Shown in pieces: positions 33,218 to 45,359 of a DNA stretch of 64,000 nucleotides. Within the stretch, counting starts at the first letter, position 1; each line of letters starts with the position of its first letter. The notes beneath the pieces are model-generated. The model was not told the DNA's origin. It searched no databases and saw only the letters and a list, made by a program, of their open reading frames with translations. The position numbers were made by a program, and so were the translations under genes. This stretch comes from Bondarzewia mesenterica. Its lineage: Eukaryota > Basidiomycota > Agaricomycetes > Russulales > Bondarzewiaceae. The DNA is taken from contig SGPL01000050.1 in assembly GCA_004802705.1 (NCBI GenBank), positions 1-64,000 on the forward strand. The letters run 5' to 3'.

Positions 33218-36200
33218 ATGGCCACTCTCATAAGGCCAAAGACGGTTCACCGCGACGACGACGACCACCAGTTCACTCACATCGGTTCATCCGTTCCAGC
33301 GCCTTTTCCTTCTCCAGAAGAACGCACACGCTTGCTCGCGCTTGGCCGAGAGGAGGTGCAGGTGCAGGTACAGCAGTCTGCATGGGAGGGGATCCCTTCA
33401 CAGCAACAGGAGGCCAATCCGTTCAGCGACGATGCGGCCATCATCACCGTTGATGATTCGTCTCAATCTGAGCAGCCCGGCATCAGTCAGGTCAGTCACC
33501 TCCGTCTCTCTCCATCTCTTTTTATGAGAAGAAAATACCGAACGTATGTGGTTGACAATGAGTGGCAAAAAACTATTTTTGCTACTGTCATTTTCGCAGG
33601 ATGTCATGCCTTCTATAGCACACGTTCAAAAATCGTGTCTCATGATGCTGAACGATCTGCTTTCTGCCTCAAACACCACCTTCATGCCTTCTCAATGGCA
33701 GCCCATCGTCCCCGATCGCCGACATTCGAGTCCCGCCCACTCACGTCCGTCGCAATCGAACCCGCTGGATGGTTTTCAGTCTAAGTCGGCGTTGCAGACC
33801 TTAATCTCAAATTTACGACATTGCGAGAGAGATCCCGAGATGGTAGAAGCCAGACTGTCCGAAGACGAATCTGAGATGCTGCACGAGCTCCAGATGCGCG
33901 TCGATGCGCTCATGCCGTCACTCAACTTAGAAGACGGAGAATTAGCGGTCACGCTCGTCTCGCTTCTAGCACACCTCCACCGCCTGTCCATCATTGGCTT
34001 CGCTTCCTCCTCACTCGGAGGAACATGGCGTCATACGGAGATGCACGCGTCGGGCGACGTCTTCGACGTGCTCACGCGCCAGTTGAGTGATTTTCAGCTG
34101 CAGCGACTCCTGCAGACGGAGAACGTGACGGACGGCGTGACGCCCGTCGTGGCGGTCGAAAAGGCGTTGCTGTGGACGCGGATCGATGACAACCTCGAGA
34201 CGGTGCTTCGGCTGTGCAAACGACGCACCGAAGGACCACGACGACATTCTTCTTCGTTGTTGGATGATCACCTCCCGCCAGAATACGACCGCGCCGACTA
34301 CGAATTCGAGGGCCCTCCCGGTTACGTATTCGATTCGGCACCTGGTTTGACTGATTCGAAAGCAGCACAACAGAGTTCCGCATCTGCCGCATCTGTTTCT
34401 GCGACGATGAGTGAGAAGATGCGACTGGACTTGGATGCGGTGACGATGGCCATCGACCGACTGTACCTTGTCGCGCCGCAACTGCACAATCAGCGCGTTG
34501 AGCTTAACTCGTCCAAGCTGAAGCAGCTGGAGATGGCTCGGCTTGCCGGGCCATCTACGAAGAGCAGCGACGAGAAAGAGTTGGAGCGGATCGTGGACAT
34601 GATTGGAAAGGCATCCGACCGGAAGCTGGCGAATCAGACGGTCGTTCTCGAAGGCGGCATGAAAGCACAATTGGAAAAGACGCGCCAGCGCAATTTGATC
34701 AGGGTATGTGATCCCAGACATTGGCGCAGATCTCGTGCTGGGACTGACAATGGGGACTCACAGCGCCAGGAATTCGTTGAGAAGCTCATCGAGCACAACG
34801 CCGTCGGAAGGATGCACTCGCAGGACGCATCCTTTCAGCCACCAAAGCTCAAAGACACCCCAAAGTGCAGGGACCCCGATGCCCTCCTTACCCTCCCAGA
34901 ATTCATTCGGGAGTCCATCCCAAGCGGTCTCCAACGTCCTGCCGATCCCAACGCGATGCTCTCCCTTCCCGAATTCGTCCGTGAGGCCATGCCTGAATCA
35001 GCGCCGCCGCCCCCACCGCCCGTCAGCCGCAGTTCCTCCAAGAAGGGTCTCAGGAACAGGAGCATGTCCGCCCCTGCCCTCAATTGGTTGTTGCCTTCGG
35101 GCCCCCGACCTGGGTCCGAGACGAGGATCACTAAGTCTGCGCGGTCTAGCAGACCAGGGTCATCCAGCGGTGCCAAGTCTCTCTCGTCTGGTATCGTATA
35201 TTTCGCTTTTCTATGGGCTGCCCTGAGGCTTTGTTGCTAAAGTTCATCTGCGCAGAGCTGCACGTGCACTACGTCGCCGAACATCATGAGAGTCTCCGAC
35301 ACGTCCTCGCCTTCCTCACCGTTTCAGGAATGACCCCAGGAGTGAACCTCGAAGCCGAGATCCTCAACACCCCTGAATCCCATCTCCGCCTTCGCAGCGG
35401 CCCCATCACCTCTCCCGCTCTTGTCCTTCCCGGTCTCCTCTCCCCCGGCCGGCAAGACGTCAAAGTTCAAAGCATGCACTACGAGATCAAGCTCCCCAAC
35501 GCAGCGCCTCTGCCCACCACCGATCCGCTCCCGCTCCTCGATGCCACCCAGCTCCTCGCATCGTCCCCCACGACCTTCATTTGCGCCTCGTGCTCCCTCC
35601 CACTTGTGCAGTCCGCCCGCATCACTCGGTACGACGACCTCCCCTCGGAATACTGGGGCGAGCTCGTCGACGCGTGGATGTGTCATGCGGACCAGAAGCT
35701 CTCCGCGCAGGTTGCCCGGCATGCGCGGGGATTCTGGCCTGAGGCAGGCCAGGCACTCGTCGGGGGGAGTTACATCTTATTCGACGAGTCGGCAGTCGTG
35801 AAAACCAACACCTTGAGGGCGAACAAGTCTACCGTGCGTGCTTTCCCTTTACCGCCGCATCTTTCGTTGCTTTGTTGTATTTTTGTGTCCTCGATCATTT
35901 TACTACTACTCCATTGATATGAGTGGCTTACTAAAAAGCGGGACGAAAAGAAGGCTGGCGTTGGACCCTCCCTACCAACGGCATCTCCTCTCGACAGTCG
36001 AACCCTCGCTCGGGCGCGCTCGAAGCCCGATGGTTTCGGGTGTCAACCCTCCGGCGGCGTGGTTAGCTGCTCTGGGGCGAGGGCAAGCGGTGCGCAGCGC
36101 TGCTTCCGGCTGATACACATTGTCCGAGATTGACTGCTGTATATCGCACGGTCGCTTGTTCCAACAACTCTCGTGTTGCTGAGGTTCACGTCTGCGGGAG

Positions 36201-37182
36201 CTACGCGCAAGGGCACATTTATTTCTCCTCTTTCAATCTCTTTCCTTTTTTTTTGTACCTGATTTACTCTCCTTTTTTTTGTACTTTTCGTTACCTTTCT
36301 TGTGTTTTAAAAGGAGATGAGCGAGGCTGAATCGTCGCCCCCTTTTCTGTCTTCAGCGTTGGGATGATTGGAGCCCCGTCCGATGTATCTGCGGCTCGTT
36401 CAGCGGACGCAGTCAAGAATACACGGACGAAGATGGGAAGACGGCGACCGTGTACAGATTTTTCAAGTACGCGATACGACCTGTCAGTCCATCAGCAGAG
36501 TCAGTGAATCTCCCTCGTTCAACTTCCCGTTTCAGCGATATTTGTACTTACACCCCCTCCCAACAGACCATCGCGCATCCCTCTGTCAGCATTCATCGTC
36601 GAAGATATGAACGAGCTCGCGCAGGCGCACGCGACGTATCGTTTCATCGTTCTCGACGAGGAGGAGGAACGGCCACGATTGTTGGTGCGCAACCATCTTC
36701 CTCTCTCTTTCCCTTTTTTTTCCAACTCATGAGTTTGATACGAATTTCATGATCTCGCTGTCTTCTTTGTGATTGATCATCAGGTTTGGCTGTTCAAACC
36801 GCGCATGCGCCTGTCGTACAACGCGCCGACGGCGTATGCCATACCCAAGCGCGGCGTCATCCAGGCCGCGAAAGTGCTCTTCAAGATCTTAGGTCCGTCT
36901 ACCGCGCGCACAGACCTCTCCGCGTACGTATTGATGCCATCCCCTCTTTTTTCTTGCCTGAACCCGCATATACTGACTTCTGTGTCCTTTTTTTTTTGGC
37001 GTTGGTTCGCGGGAATAAGTATACTGGACCGATACCCCGGGTTCCCACAAGCCGAGCAACTGCTATACCCGATGGAAGTGTGCCAGCGGCTCGCCGTCAT
37101 CCTCACGGAAAGCAATAAGTGTTACCCCGAGGCCATGCGCACGATGACCGGCCTCCAGGTCGGCTGGCTCCTTCGCGCATAG
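33218..37182 (+). CDS. UBE3D-like HECT-type E3 / E2-binding protein
   Basis: Large multi-exon gene starting MATLIRPKTVHRDDDDHQF. The N-terminal half is a long conserved helical region (exon 33600-34701, with SEMLHELQMRVDALMPSLNL and VSLLAHLHRLSIIGFASSSLGG). A proline/serine-rich disordered part (34800-35180) has two related LTLPEFIRES / LSLPEFVREA segments. The second half is the HECT-like E2-binding domain (UBE3D/E2C-binding family): CASCSLPLVQ, the diagnostic DLPSEYWGELVDAWMCHADQ, DDWSPVRCICGS, VYRFFKYAIRP, and at the end FPQAEQLLYPMEVCQRLAVIL with QVGWLLRA. The family accepts ubiquitin from an E2 of the UBCH10 type. The last intron (36924-37019, 96 nt) is a multiple of three and in frame. 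The joins around 35835-36360 are less certain. Confidence 0.75.
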
Positions 37183-38575
37183 GTCAAGCCATCACACCTC
37201 ATTGTTCGTTCACTCGTTCGTTCCTTCGCATCTTCCTCCATGCACTCGTCGTTTTTTTTGTTGTCACCCGGTGAGAGGGCGCTTTGATATCTCAGCGGCC
37301 GGGTGTTGCTGTGCCTATGCATCTGTCCTCCCCCTGGCCACATGCATATCTAAATTGTCCCCCGTTGTATCTGCATCGAGCATTCTTGATTTCTCTAGAT
37401 CTTACCTCATTCTATCTACCCTACTCTACCACTTCCCCCGTCATTCCATCATCAATCCAATCAAACGTGTCGCATCATTCATTCATACTAGCTAGTCTGT
37501 CCCGTACTCTATTCACACGCAATCACCCTTCTTCCGACTCCTTCGTTCCAACCCAATATCGTTCCGTGTTCTCTCTTCTACTTTTCTTTTCGTTTTCCTG
37601 CTCCTCGTGCGCTCCTTATGGGCAGAACCGCTTTCTCTGTTTTCTCTCTTTCTCAACGGACGGACTGGATTTATACATGCTGCATTGTCGATCTTTTTTT
37701 TTCGACAATGAGTACTTGGTCTCTTCGGCCGTGTTGTATATAATCAGGTACCTTCTGTTACCCTATTTCAACAAGAACTGACTCGTCGCATTGCCATCGG
37801 GGATGTTCCTTTTCTTTGCTAGAGGACTCGCGTTATTGGACGTCTTGCCATATCATCCCCGTGGGGTTCTGAATTGATTACTGGCGATGTATGTCGACTG
37901 TCGAACCGTCCGACGCACGTCATGAAACATACATTAAGGGGGGAGGAGTCCACGAGAAACGAGCCAGTTGAAGCAATTGTGAGAGTGACAAGATGTGAAT
38001 CCGGAAAGATATACAAGGTGAAGGGTGTTAGGAAAATATGATCTACGGTGACGTGCACGTGGGCCTGCGGCAGCCGATGCCTTCCTTTTGAGCCTTAACA
38101 ACACCACTATGTAGGGAAGAAAAGAGATGTGTCATTTTCCTGTATGGGCATCCGAGCGCAGTCTGAATTCGAGTTGTTGCTGTGTAGTCCCTGCCAATGG
38201 GCGACCCGGTCTATCTGCGGTTCGAGAGAACTTGTGACCAAGTAATTCGACCTACCTGATTCGAGCGAGTGAGATTTAGGTCCTTAGGAACATCGTCTTG
38301 GCTAATGTGCTCTCTGTCGGGCCGGGCCGTGGTACATGGATACGTCGTGGCGACTTTCGGGTTTCTAAGTTGTAGATGTAACTCGCAATTTCTTGGATAT
38401 GTAGTGGAAAGATTGACCCGGTTGAGCGCGATGATGGCAGAGGGAGCTTAGTCCATGCTTTGAATTTTTGAAAGGTGAATACAAACTCTCACAGATCAAT
38501 AGAAATGAGAAATAGCTGTCCACAAAATGGAGTCAAGGCAAAAAGTACACAAGCTCGATCGATACATGGTCACTC
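37183..38575. other. Intergenic; includes copy 1 of a diverged 400-bp repeat
   Basis: No gene is seen. The part from about 37640 to 38060 resembles 42030-42490, best in GAGTCCACGAGAAACGAGCC. Confidence 0.5.
37640..38060 (+). repeat. Diverged direct repeat, copy 1
   Basis: Shares CTCTTCGGCCG-TTGTATA and GAGTCCACGAGAAACGAGCC followed by AGTTGAAGCAAT, in the same order and spacing as the copy at 42030-42490, with many substitutions in between. It lies shortly downstream of the UBE3D-like gene; the second copy lies downstream of the zinc-finger gene. Confidence 0.6.
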
Positions 38576-39071
38576 ACTAACATAGATCAAACCGTCTCCT
38601 ATTAAAGTCGCTTGCTGCTCATCGTCAGAATCATATGTACAATGCTCCCACTCGTCTTCCGAGAAGATGACAGCCATGGGCGACATCCCATCGGAAGTCC
38701 AAATTTGACGTTTTTTTTAGCCCGTTTTAGGAAGGTCTTGTTGTTCGCAAGGTAAATGCAATCTCCACTGGATAATGAAAAACGTTGTAAAAGTCATGTT
38801 GCAATGGTCCATAGCACGCCGTCGAAGTCCGCATAAACGGTCTCGATACTGTATGTATCCGACCGCTAGCGTACGTGAGACCTGCACTTGTTGGCTTCCT
38901 CAGCACCAACCAACAGTAGTATCCAGAGAAAACACGGGTTTACTTGAAGGTTGGACGGCGATGGATGGACATCAAGGACAGGACATGTTGCCAGGATAAT
39001 CATGAAACAAAAGGGACTGACCGTCGATGATGTACACAGTGCCCTGTCCGAACGAAACGCTGTCCGCCATG
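38576..39071 (-). CDS. Small hypothetical gene (uncertain exon joins)
   Basis: The start at 39071 gives MADSVSFGQGTVYIIDG with a GT donor after it. An inner segment near 38835-38900 reads YSIETVYADFDGVLWTIAT. The last segment at 38576-38710 reads WTSDGMSPMAVIFSEDEWEHC and ends LIGDGLIYVSE. All three look like genuine protein, but I could not join them with consistent phases, so it is either decayed or has introns I mis-set. No family recognised. Confidence 0.3.
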
Positions 39072-39654
39072 TAAAATTGCCTCCGAATGGCGATTGGTCA
39101 ATTTACGTGGAGTGAATATTGAGGTACCAGGGAAAGAAGACAAGTAGGCCTGTAAAAAGTCTAGAGTGCGAATAGGATGGCGTATCTCAGATCTCGTGCT
39201 TCCCTCGGCTCTGCAGCTTCACTCATCAGAGATGATACGACGGCTGACGACCACAAGACCTTCCAAAAACCGAATAGTGTGCAGTAAGCGAATGGCGGAC
39301 CTCACACACGACGCGCCCGAGCCTCCGAGGCAGTACGGAAGTAATCCAGAGAACGGGCGCGAGCGCACGCAAAAGGAAATATTTCCCTGGCTAGCACACT
39401 AGAATCACCCGATGGCAGAACGCGTGTCACGCAACGCGGTCTGAATGTTAGGCCGGGAAAAGTCGTTGGTCGCGCGGCGCCATGTTTGTGTAAACAAAAG
39501 AACGAGGAAAAGAAAACAAGGGTCTACAATCTCCACCAGCTGGGTGAATAGATAAGACCCACCGACCGTTGATCTTCCTCAATTTTGACACCCACGTCGA
39601 AACTCTCCGCTACGCAACCTCGACTTGCCGTCTTTTCCTATTTCCATCTCAACG

Positions 39655-41212
39655 ATGTCATCTGCCTACGTCGCGTTCGACTCCTCCTGCGAAGCCACCG
39701 CCATCGTAAACTCACTTTTTTGATTGTAAACCTTGGCTGCGTCGTTGACATCTTACCATTTGATAGGATTCCTCGTGCGGGACTGTCCGGCACGATGAGA
39801 CCCCAAGCGAGAAGGTGTCGTTGTTTTCAACGCTTGCTGGCGCGTTGGGCGACGAGAATGTAAAGGTCAACACGGAACCTGTTCTCTCTGCCCATTCCGA
39901 GAACCAACGGGCGACTGTCGTCGCGCCCACTGCCTTGATACCTGTGGCCTACGCATCCTCCTTCGAAATCCATACGCCCCAACGCACCTCACCTGTCCTC
40001 GCCACTTGCGGACCCCCGTTCACCGTTCCCAGGCCCGCTGAGCCCGCCACAACCCATTTTCGTATGTCCAAGCCGTCCCGTATGTCGGCTCCCAAGGTAG
40101 CAGCTTGGTCGTCGTTGGGCGACCCCATACCCCGGCCCAAGAACACTATATTCTCGCGGCCCGCCGTCTTACCTCTACACGCCATCGCCATGCCCATGTT
40201 CATCGCCCCTGCCCCCCGTCTCGCGCCTCCCGTAACCTTTCCCAACACTTATGCACCTACCAACACTGCCCCCGAACCTATACACAATGCGCCTGTCCCC
40301 TTCTACGTCGCGCCCGGTCCCATGTTTGGCAGGCCGTCTCCCTTCTTTGCCCATCCCGCCGCCCCCGAACCCATACACAATGCGCCCGTCCCCTTCCACA
40401 GCGCACCCTGTCCCATGTCTGATGGGCCGTCTCCCTTCTTTGCACATCCCGCCGCCTTCTACCGCCTCCCGCCGCCCATCCCGCACGCCGCTATGCCTGT
40501 CCGTACCGCGCCGCCCGTCCCCCAATCTCCATGTATGGCGGGGTCATCGACATCATCGCAGCTTGGCGTCAATACCCAGGCAGCCGAGGGGGACCGGCGG
40601 CATCTGCTGAAAAGGTCGTGGTCGGAGACTCATTACGACGACGATGGCGATGACGACTACCATTTCCCCCTGCCCAAAAGACCAGTCGTCGTCAATGGGA
40701 AGGGCGAAATCTCACGGGGCTGGCACACCGTCTCGCGGCAGATGGTGGGTCAAGCCCCACAACAACACAATACAAAATCATGGGAGGGCGTCTCCGGGGG
40801 GTATATCCCCGAAGCTACTGCACACCCCGAGACTTTCGCACAGCGAGTCGAGGGGCTGGAAGCTCTGCCATCAGCCGCAGAGCACAGCGGCTCGGGGACG
40901 TTCCTCCACCAACCGGCGCAGGTGTCCGAACAGCCAGGAGCGCCCGCGCATACTCAGGCGAAGGCCCCGCGGTCGACCACGAAAGGCGTCAAAACCGCTT
41001 ATTGCACAGAGTGCAATAAGTGGTATGGTAGGCACTATGAGTTCGAGCGACACCTAAAGTCGACGAAGGCTCACGGGGCGGGGCGGGACTTCGAGTGCCC
41101 GACATGCGGCACGGGGTTCCAGCGTAAGGACACCATGGATCAGCATCAGCTGATTCACTTGCGCGGGCAGGCGGTCGCGGAAGAGGGGTGGGAGGAGGAT
41201 TGGGAGGACTGA
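39655..41212 (+). CDS. C2H2 zinc-finger protein with proline-rich repeat region
   Basis: Exon 1 (39655-39705) gives MSSAYVAFDSSCEATAI. A 61-nt intron (39706-39766) is followed by exon 2 to 41212, about 499 residues in all. The middle is disordered and proline-rich, with a direct 31-residue repeat that begins APEPIHNAPVPF and ends PSPFFAHPA (about residues 178-240). The C-terminus carries two C2H2 fingers: YCTECNKWYGRHYEFERH, with a longer His spacing (H-x5-H), and the classical FECPTCGTGFQRKDTMDQHQLIH. An acidic tail (EEGWEEDWED) ends the protein. The layout (disorder plus two C-terminal fingers) is typical of agaricomycete transcription-factor-like proteins with nuclear, DNA-binding roles; the target is unknown. 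Confidence 0.75.
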
Positions 41213-42579
41213 GAGAAGAGGTAAGGGATGAGGTTTGGGGGGATGGGGTAGATTAGGGCAGCAGGGATGCTTTTTGAGCATGAAGGGTCCGTACCTATCT
41301 CTTTTGTGCTGACACTGCTCCTTCAACGATGATTCTGATCTCCCTCTTTCTTTTTCTTTTGACAGTCGTCCTCGGCGCATTGCGCGCGCGCCGCGATCAT
41401 CGATCCCCGCGGGTATCTGCTCCCACCAAGGTGTGCATGTATGTATACAGACAAACACTCTCACCTTCACATTGTAATACACGGTTGACGCTCCACTACC
41501 ACGCGCTGTTGCTATTGTCTATGGTTGGCTGTGATTGAGTCCCTCGTGGTGAACTCGCGATGGACGGGCTGAGAAAAGATCAAGATGCAATTGCTGATAA
41601 GAGACTTTTCGAAAGCATCAGGTAATGCAGCGTCGATGAGTGGTGGAATGGAAATTGACATCGCTGCATGTGATCGTCGAATATCTGATGTACGGAAGTA
41701 TACTAAAGTGCTCCCCGTTCGACTACAAATAACTCGACAGCCCGGGCAAGTCTGTCAGATCCTGCTGGAGGAGGAGAAAATTAGCCAGTGTCCATCGCAT
41801 GATCTTCCGGCACAATCGCGACGAGCACGATTGGTTCCTAGTCGCGCACGTCCTGGTAATGGGAGACCTACTATAGCGACTTAAAAGTTAATGAAGCGGA
41901 ACGGCTGTCGTCTGCTTTGTCCCTAAGGTTTGCCTGTGGGAGATAACCTGGCGGCTGGTTTCAGGATTCGCTGGAAATGAAACTCGACGGATATATCAGT
42001 CCTAGAGGACAGGTGGACGAACACACAGCCCTCGGGTTTCTCTGTTTTGAGTCTCTCTTACTGACGGACTGGGTGTATATACTGCGCCATCCTTGAAATT
42101 TTGGTGTTTAATACTCTTGTTCTCTTCGGCCGCATTGTATACAGTTAAGTGTCCTGTACTACGCGGCGTTGTTGAACATCTTCCTATATTATCTCGTGCG
42201 GTTTATGATTGGGTGCTGGGAGATATATGTCCGTGAAACAAAAAAAGAAACACTCATGCAAATTCACAAACGATTCGCCGAATGAGCGCCATTGAGACCA
42301 AAAAAATAGTGCATTAAGTTTACATGGGGGAATGAGTCCACGAGAAACGAGCCAGTTGAAGCAATCCTGAGAGCGATAACATGTGAATCCAGAAAGATAT
42401 ACGAACGGGCGGATGCAGTGGGCTAAGGTGTATCGTCAATGAAGTGTCAAGGTGAAGTGCATTATGAAATGTGATCCACGGGCACGCAAATCCTGCAGCG
42501 AGCAATAAAGTTACAAACGGGCATCTTCCTTCCTTCCAAACAGTCGTGCATAAAGAACAGAGACCGACGAGGACGGGGG
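41213..42579. other. Intergenic; includes copy 2 of a diverged 400-bp repeat
   Basis: No supported gene. The block at about 42030-42490 is the partner of 37640-38060. The upstream part (41585-41884) has one open frame without start or splice support. Confidence 0.5.
42030..42490 (+). repeat. Diverged direct repeat, copy 2
   Basis: Partner of 37640-38060. The best-conserved core is GAGTCCACGAGAAACGAGCC and the following AGTTGAAGCAAT near 42335-42367. Confidence 0.6.
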
Positions 42580-44417
42580 TTATGAGTCCAAGGCGCGTTC
42601 TTTGCCTTTTCGTGATGGCGGCGAACCGAGAAGCGTGAGATTCGGTGAACTGGCCATCGCGCTCGATGAAAGCATTGGTGGACGAAGAGAGTGCACGGCG
42701 TGCGTTGGGGTGCCCGGTAGCGATATGTCACGGCGTGAAGAAAGTGGAGAGGTGGCTTGCGAGTTGGGAGAGGCGGGGTCACCGGAGGCTGCTTCGGTGA
42801 GGAGGAACTCGACCCAGAGTCGGGAGAACGACTGCATCGCGGGGATACGAAGACGATGAGATAGACGAAGGAGAGTTAAAGAGGGGAGATGTAAAAAAAA
42901 ATCAGCACACGCACCTCTGTCTCGTCCGTCTTGTCGAGCTCTGGCGGACGGCCCTTGGCGGCCGACGTTCGCGAAAANATGGTGCTGCCGGCCATAGGCN
43001 GGCTGGAGCTGCGCTGCAGGCCTGCACGTTGGCGTTCGGCATCTGTCCAAGAGAGGATGGACGCGAGTAGGCTCAACATCTCAAACCGCTTAGGGTCTTC
43101 GCGAGGAGTGCTGAAGAATTGAATCAGAACATTTGTGACAAGTCGTCGGTCAACGTTCGTATCCGTGGAATTCCGCCTTAAACGGCGCAACGCCTCCATG
43201 AGGTGTTCGTTCATGATGACACCTGTGTAGAAGAGGACAATGGTGAGCATGAGGCTATCGTTCACTGGGAGAAAGGAGGAACCTTCGTGGCGTAGTTTTC
43301 CGATTAATAAATTCTTCTCTTTGACTTCCTTTTCTAGTTCTCGCGTTCGTGAGCTGTTGACGGTGGTCTCTTCGAGTTGCAACTGCAAGAAGATGTCGGT
43401 TGACGCGGAGGATGAACGACATAGCACTCACCTCCGCTTGCAGGGCTCTATGCTTGTATTCGGCGAGTGATTGTGTGACCTGAATGAACTTGGCTTCATA
43501 ATCCTTCACAGCCTGCTGCAATTCATGATCCTTTGCTGAACGCGGAGTTAGTCACCCAATAACTACGTCGCGACCTTCGGATAGCTCACCCGCTTGGAAA
43601 TCTTCCAACACTGATTGTAAATTCCCTGCCTTCTCCTTCTCCGACTCAAGTTCATCTGCCTCCCTCTCCCTGGCTTCCCTCTCGAGTTCCAAATCCCTCC
43701 GTAGCGTCTCCACCGCCGCCCGGGCTTCATCTGACACGACGCGTTCCTGCAATGTCGCTCGCTCCCACTCATCCCGTTCTATTCGACACCGCTCCAGCTC
43801 GCCCTGCGCTTCTCGAAGTTCGCGTTCACGCGAGAGGGATTCCTGCGCGTTTTCCTGCAACGCCCGATTCCGTAACGCCTCCAATTCCCGCATTACCCGC
43901 TCTGCCTCCTCGTTAGAAACGATGAGCTCGCCTTTGAGCGTCTCGACGGTCGATGCGAGGTCGTCGCTCTGCGCTGTCAATTGTTGAACCATTTGTTCGC
44001 GTCGGTCCAGCTCTTCCTGTATCCCTCAAATCATTCTAGAATCAGTCAGTCACGCCGAAATGATAGACGCACCGCGTCTTGCTTCAATTTATTGCCCAAA
44101 GTCGTGCGCATCGTCGTGAGCTTCGCTAGCAAGTTACGATACTGCGTGGCGAGAGTCTCCTTCTCCTGGCGTGTACGCTGAAGCTCTTGCTGCAATTTCT
44201 CTACCGGGTCCAGAGTCTCATCGTCAGAGTGTGTCATGCCATTCGGAACCCCATTGATTCCGTTCACAAGTGGAGGCGGAGATGATGGATGACTCCGTTC
44301 GCTGTCTTGAGACAGGCGCAGACTTTGATTTGCGAAAGACTGCGAAGGTGGGCTTACTGCGCGTGACGGTGATCCAGCACTGTCCAGCGAAGTGCGCGAG
44401 CTTCCGGCGGCCATCAC
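42580..44417 (-). CDS. RUD3: Rud3/GMAP-210-like golgin (GRAB-domain coiled-coil protein)
   Basis: Six exons on the minus strand (about 44417-44073, 44016-43590, 43535-43432, 43382-43280, 43218-42919, 42831-42580). The N-terminus is short, Ser/Pro-rich and disordered. From EKLQQELQRTRQEKETLATQ the chain is a long coiled coil (ELEALRNRALQENAQESLSR, ELEREAREREADELESEKEK). It ends in a helical module with MNEHLMEALRRLRRNSTDTN, DRRLVTNVLIQFFSTPREDP and FEMLSLLASILSWTDAERQ, which is the GRIP-related Arf-binding (GRAB) domain of Rud3/GMAP-210. Such golgins bind Arf-GTP on cis-Golgi membranes and tether vesicles. A Ser/Pro-rich tail with ESFSRLWVEFLLTEA follows. Two ambiguous bases (42978, 43000) fall in the GRAB-to-tail linker. 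Confidence 0.8.
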
Positions 44418-44849
44418 CAGTTTACGGCGGGGACAACTCTGAAGTATTCAAAGGGAGTAAAAATGTTGCAGTCCGACAGTGCCAGCAGAGTGTAAGTAGT
44501 ATTGCCACCTCACACTGCTGCCAGAGTCCAGGGGTGTGTATATTTAAAATTGATTATGCAATCTACAGCGGATCGTTTACAGGCCGTGGGAATACGGGGC
44601 CGTCATCAAATTCGTACAGTGAGCAAGGACACGTTGTGTTGACCTGCGCGGGCGATAGTGATCTTTTTACTGTAGGACACAATAAACCAGAGAACGAGTG
44701 CCACACTAAGACATTTTCAAGATGATTTTTCTGATGCATGAGCTGCACCGGGAGGCATAGAATGGATGCTACACTGGAAAGCAAATTGAACGGACCAGCA
44801 GGCCAAGGTCAAATTAAATACATAATGATAAGCAGCTCATTTTTGCCAT
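44418..44849. promoter_or_regulatory. Upstream region of the golgin gene
   Basis: Noncoding 430-bp gap between the golgin start and the next gene's end. No gene or RNA is seen. It probably includes the golgin promoter. Confidence 0.4.
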
Positions 44850-45359
44850 TCAGGCTCGCCTGTACCACTGCGGCCGTTCATCCGTCTCCAGTTCAGCCAT
44901 CAACCTCTGAATGGCCACCTCCCGAGGCATCCTCATAGACTCCATATTGTGATTGGTCGCGAGCGTGAAGCACGGGTCTGTATCACCATTGTGGTACACC
45001 GTCTTGACGCGATGCCACAGGAGGAGTCCAGATTCTCGTGCAATCCTCAAAATTGCAGCACTCCGGGCATTGAGGTGCCATGCAGGATCGTCCAATGAAC
45101 CAATATTGTGCTTGGTGCAGTAGCGGATGAAAAAATCATCATCAAGGGCATATCCGCAACACATGAGGGGCACATGTTTCTTCTTCTTCTTGGGATGCCG
45201 TGGTTTGGATGGTTTGACAGTATCAGAAGGCTGCGTTCTCGCGAGAGCTGAGGTCGCGCGCTGGACGAGGAGCATGTTCCAAGTGGCAAAGTGTGCACGG
45301 AGCGTATTGACTCGAACGCACCTCAAAACTTCTTGGTATTCACAACCCGAGGTGACCAA
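44850..45359 (-). CDS. Small hypothetical protein
   Basis: One uninterrupted frame of 169 codons. The plausible start is 45359, or an internal Met at about 45275 (MLLVQRATSAL). A lysine-rich patch is followed by VPLMCCGYALDDDFFIRYC and DDPAWHLNARSAAILRIARE, then MRMPREVAIQRLMAELE. Codon use and amino-acid balance look genuine, and similar single-exon orphans are common in agaricomycetes. No family is recognised. The C-terminal end in RPQWYRRA is complete. Confidence 0.5.
   Translation of the reverse strand: MVTSGCEYQEVLRCVRVNTLRAHFATWNMLLVQRATSALARTQPSDTVKPSKPRHPKKKKKHVPLMCCGYALDDDFFIRYCTKHNIGSLDDPAWHLNARSAAILRIARESGLLLWHRVKTVYHNGDTDPCFTLATNHNMESMRMPREVAIQRLMAELETDERPQWYRRA

Noticed and set aside
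44270..44790. Frames opposite and upstream of the golgin start
   Set aside because: They overlap the golgin N-terminal exon or lack any protein character.
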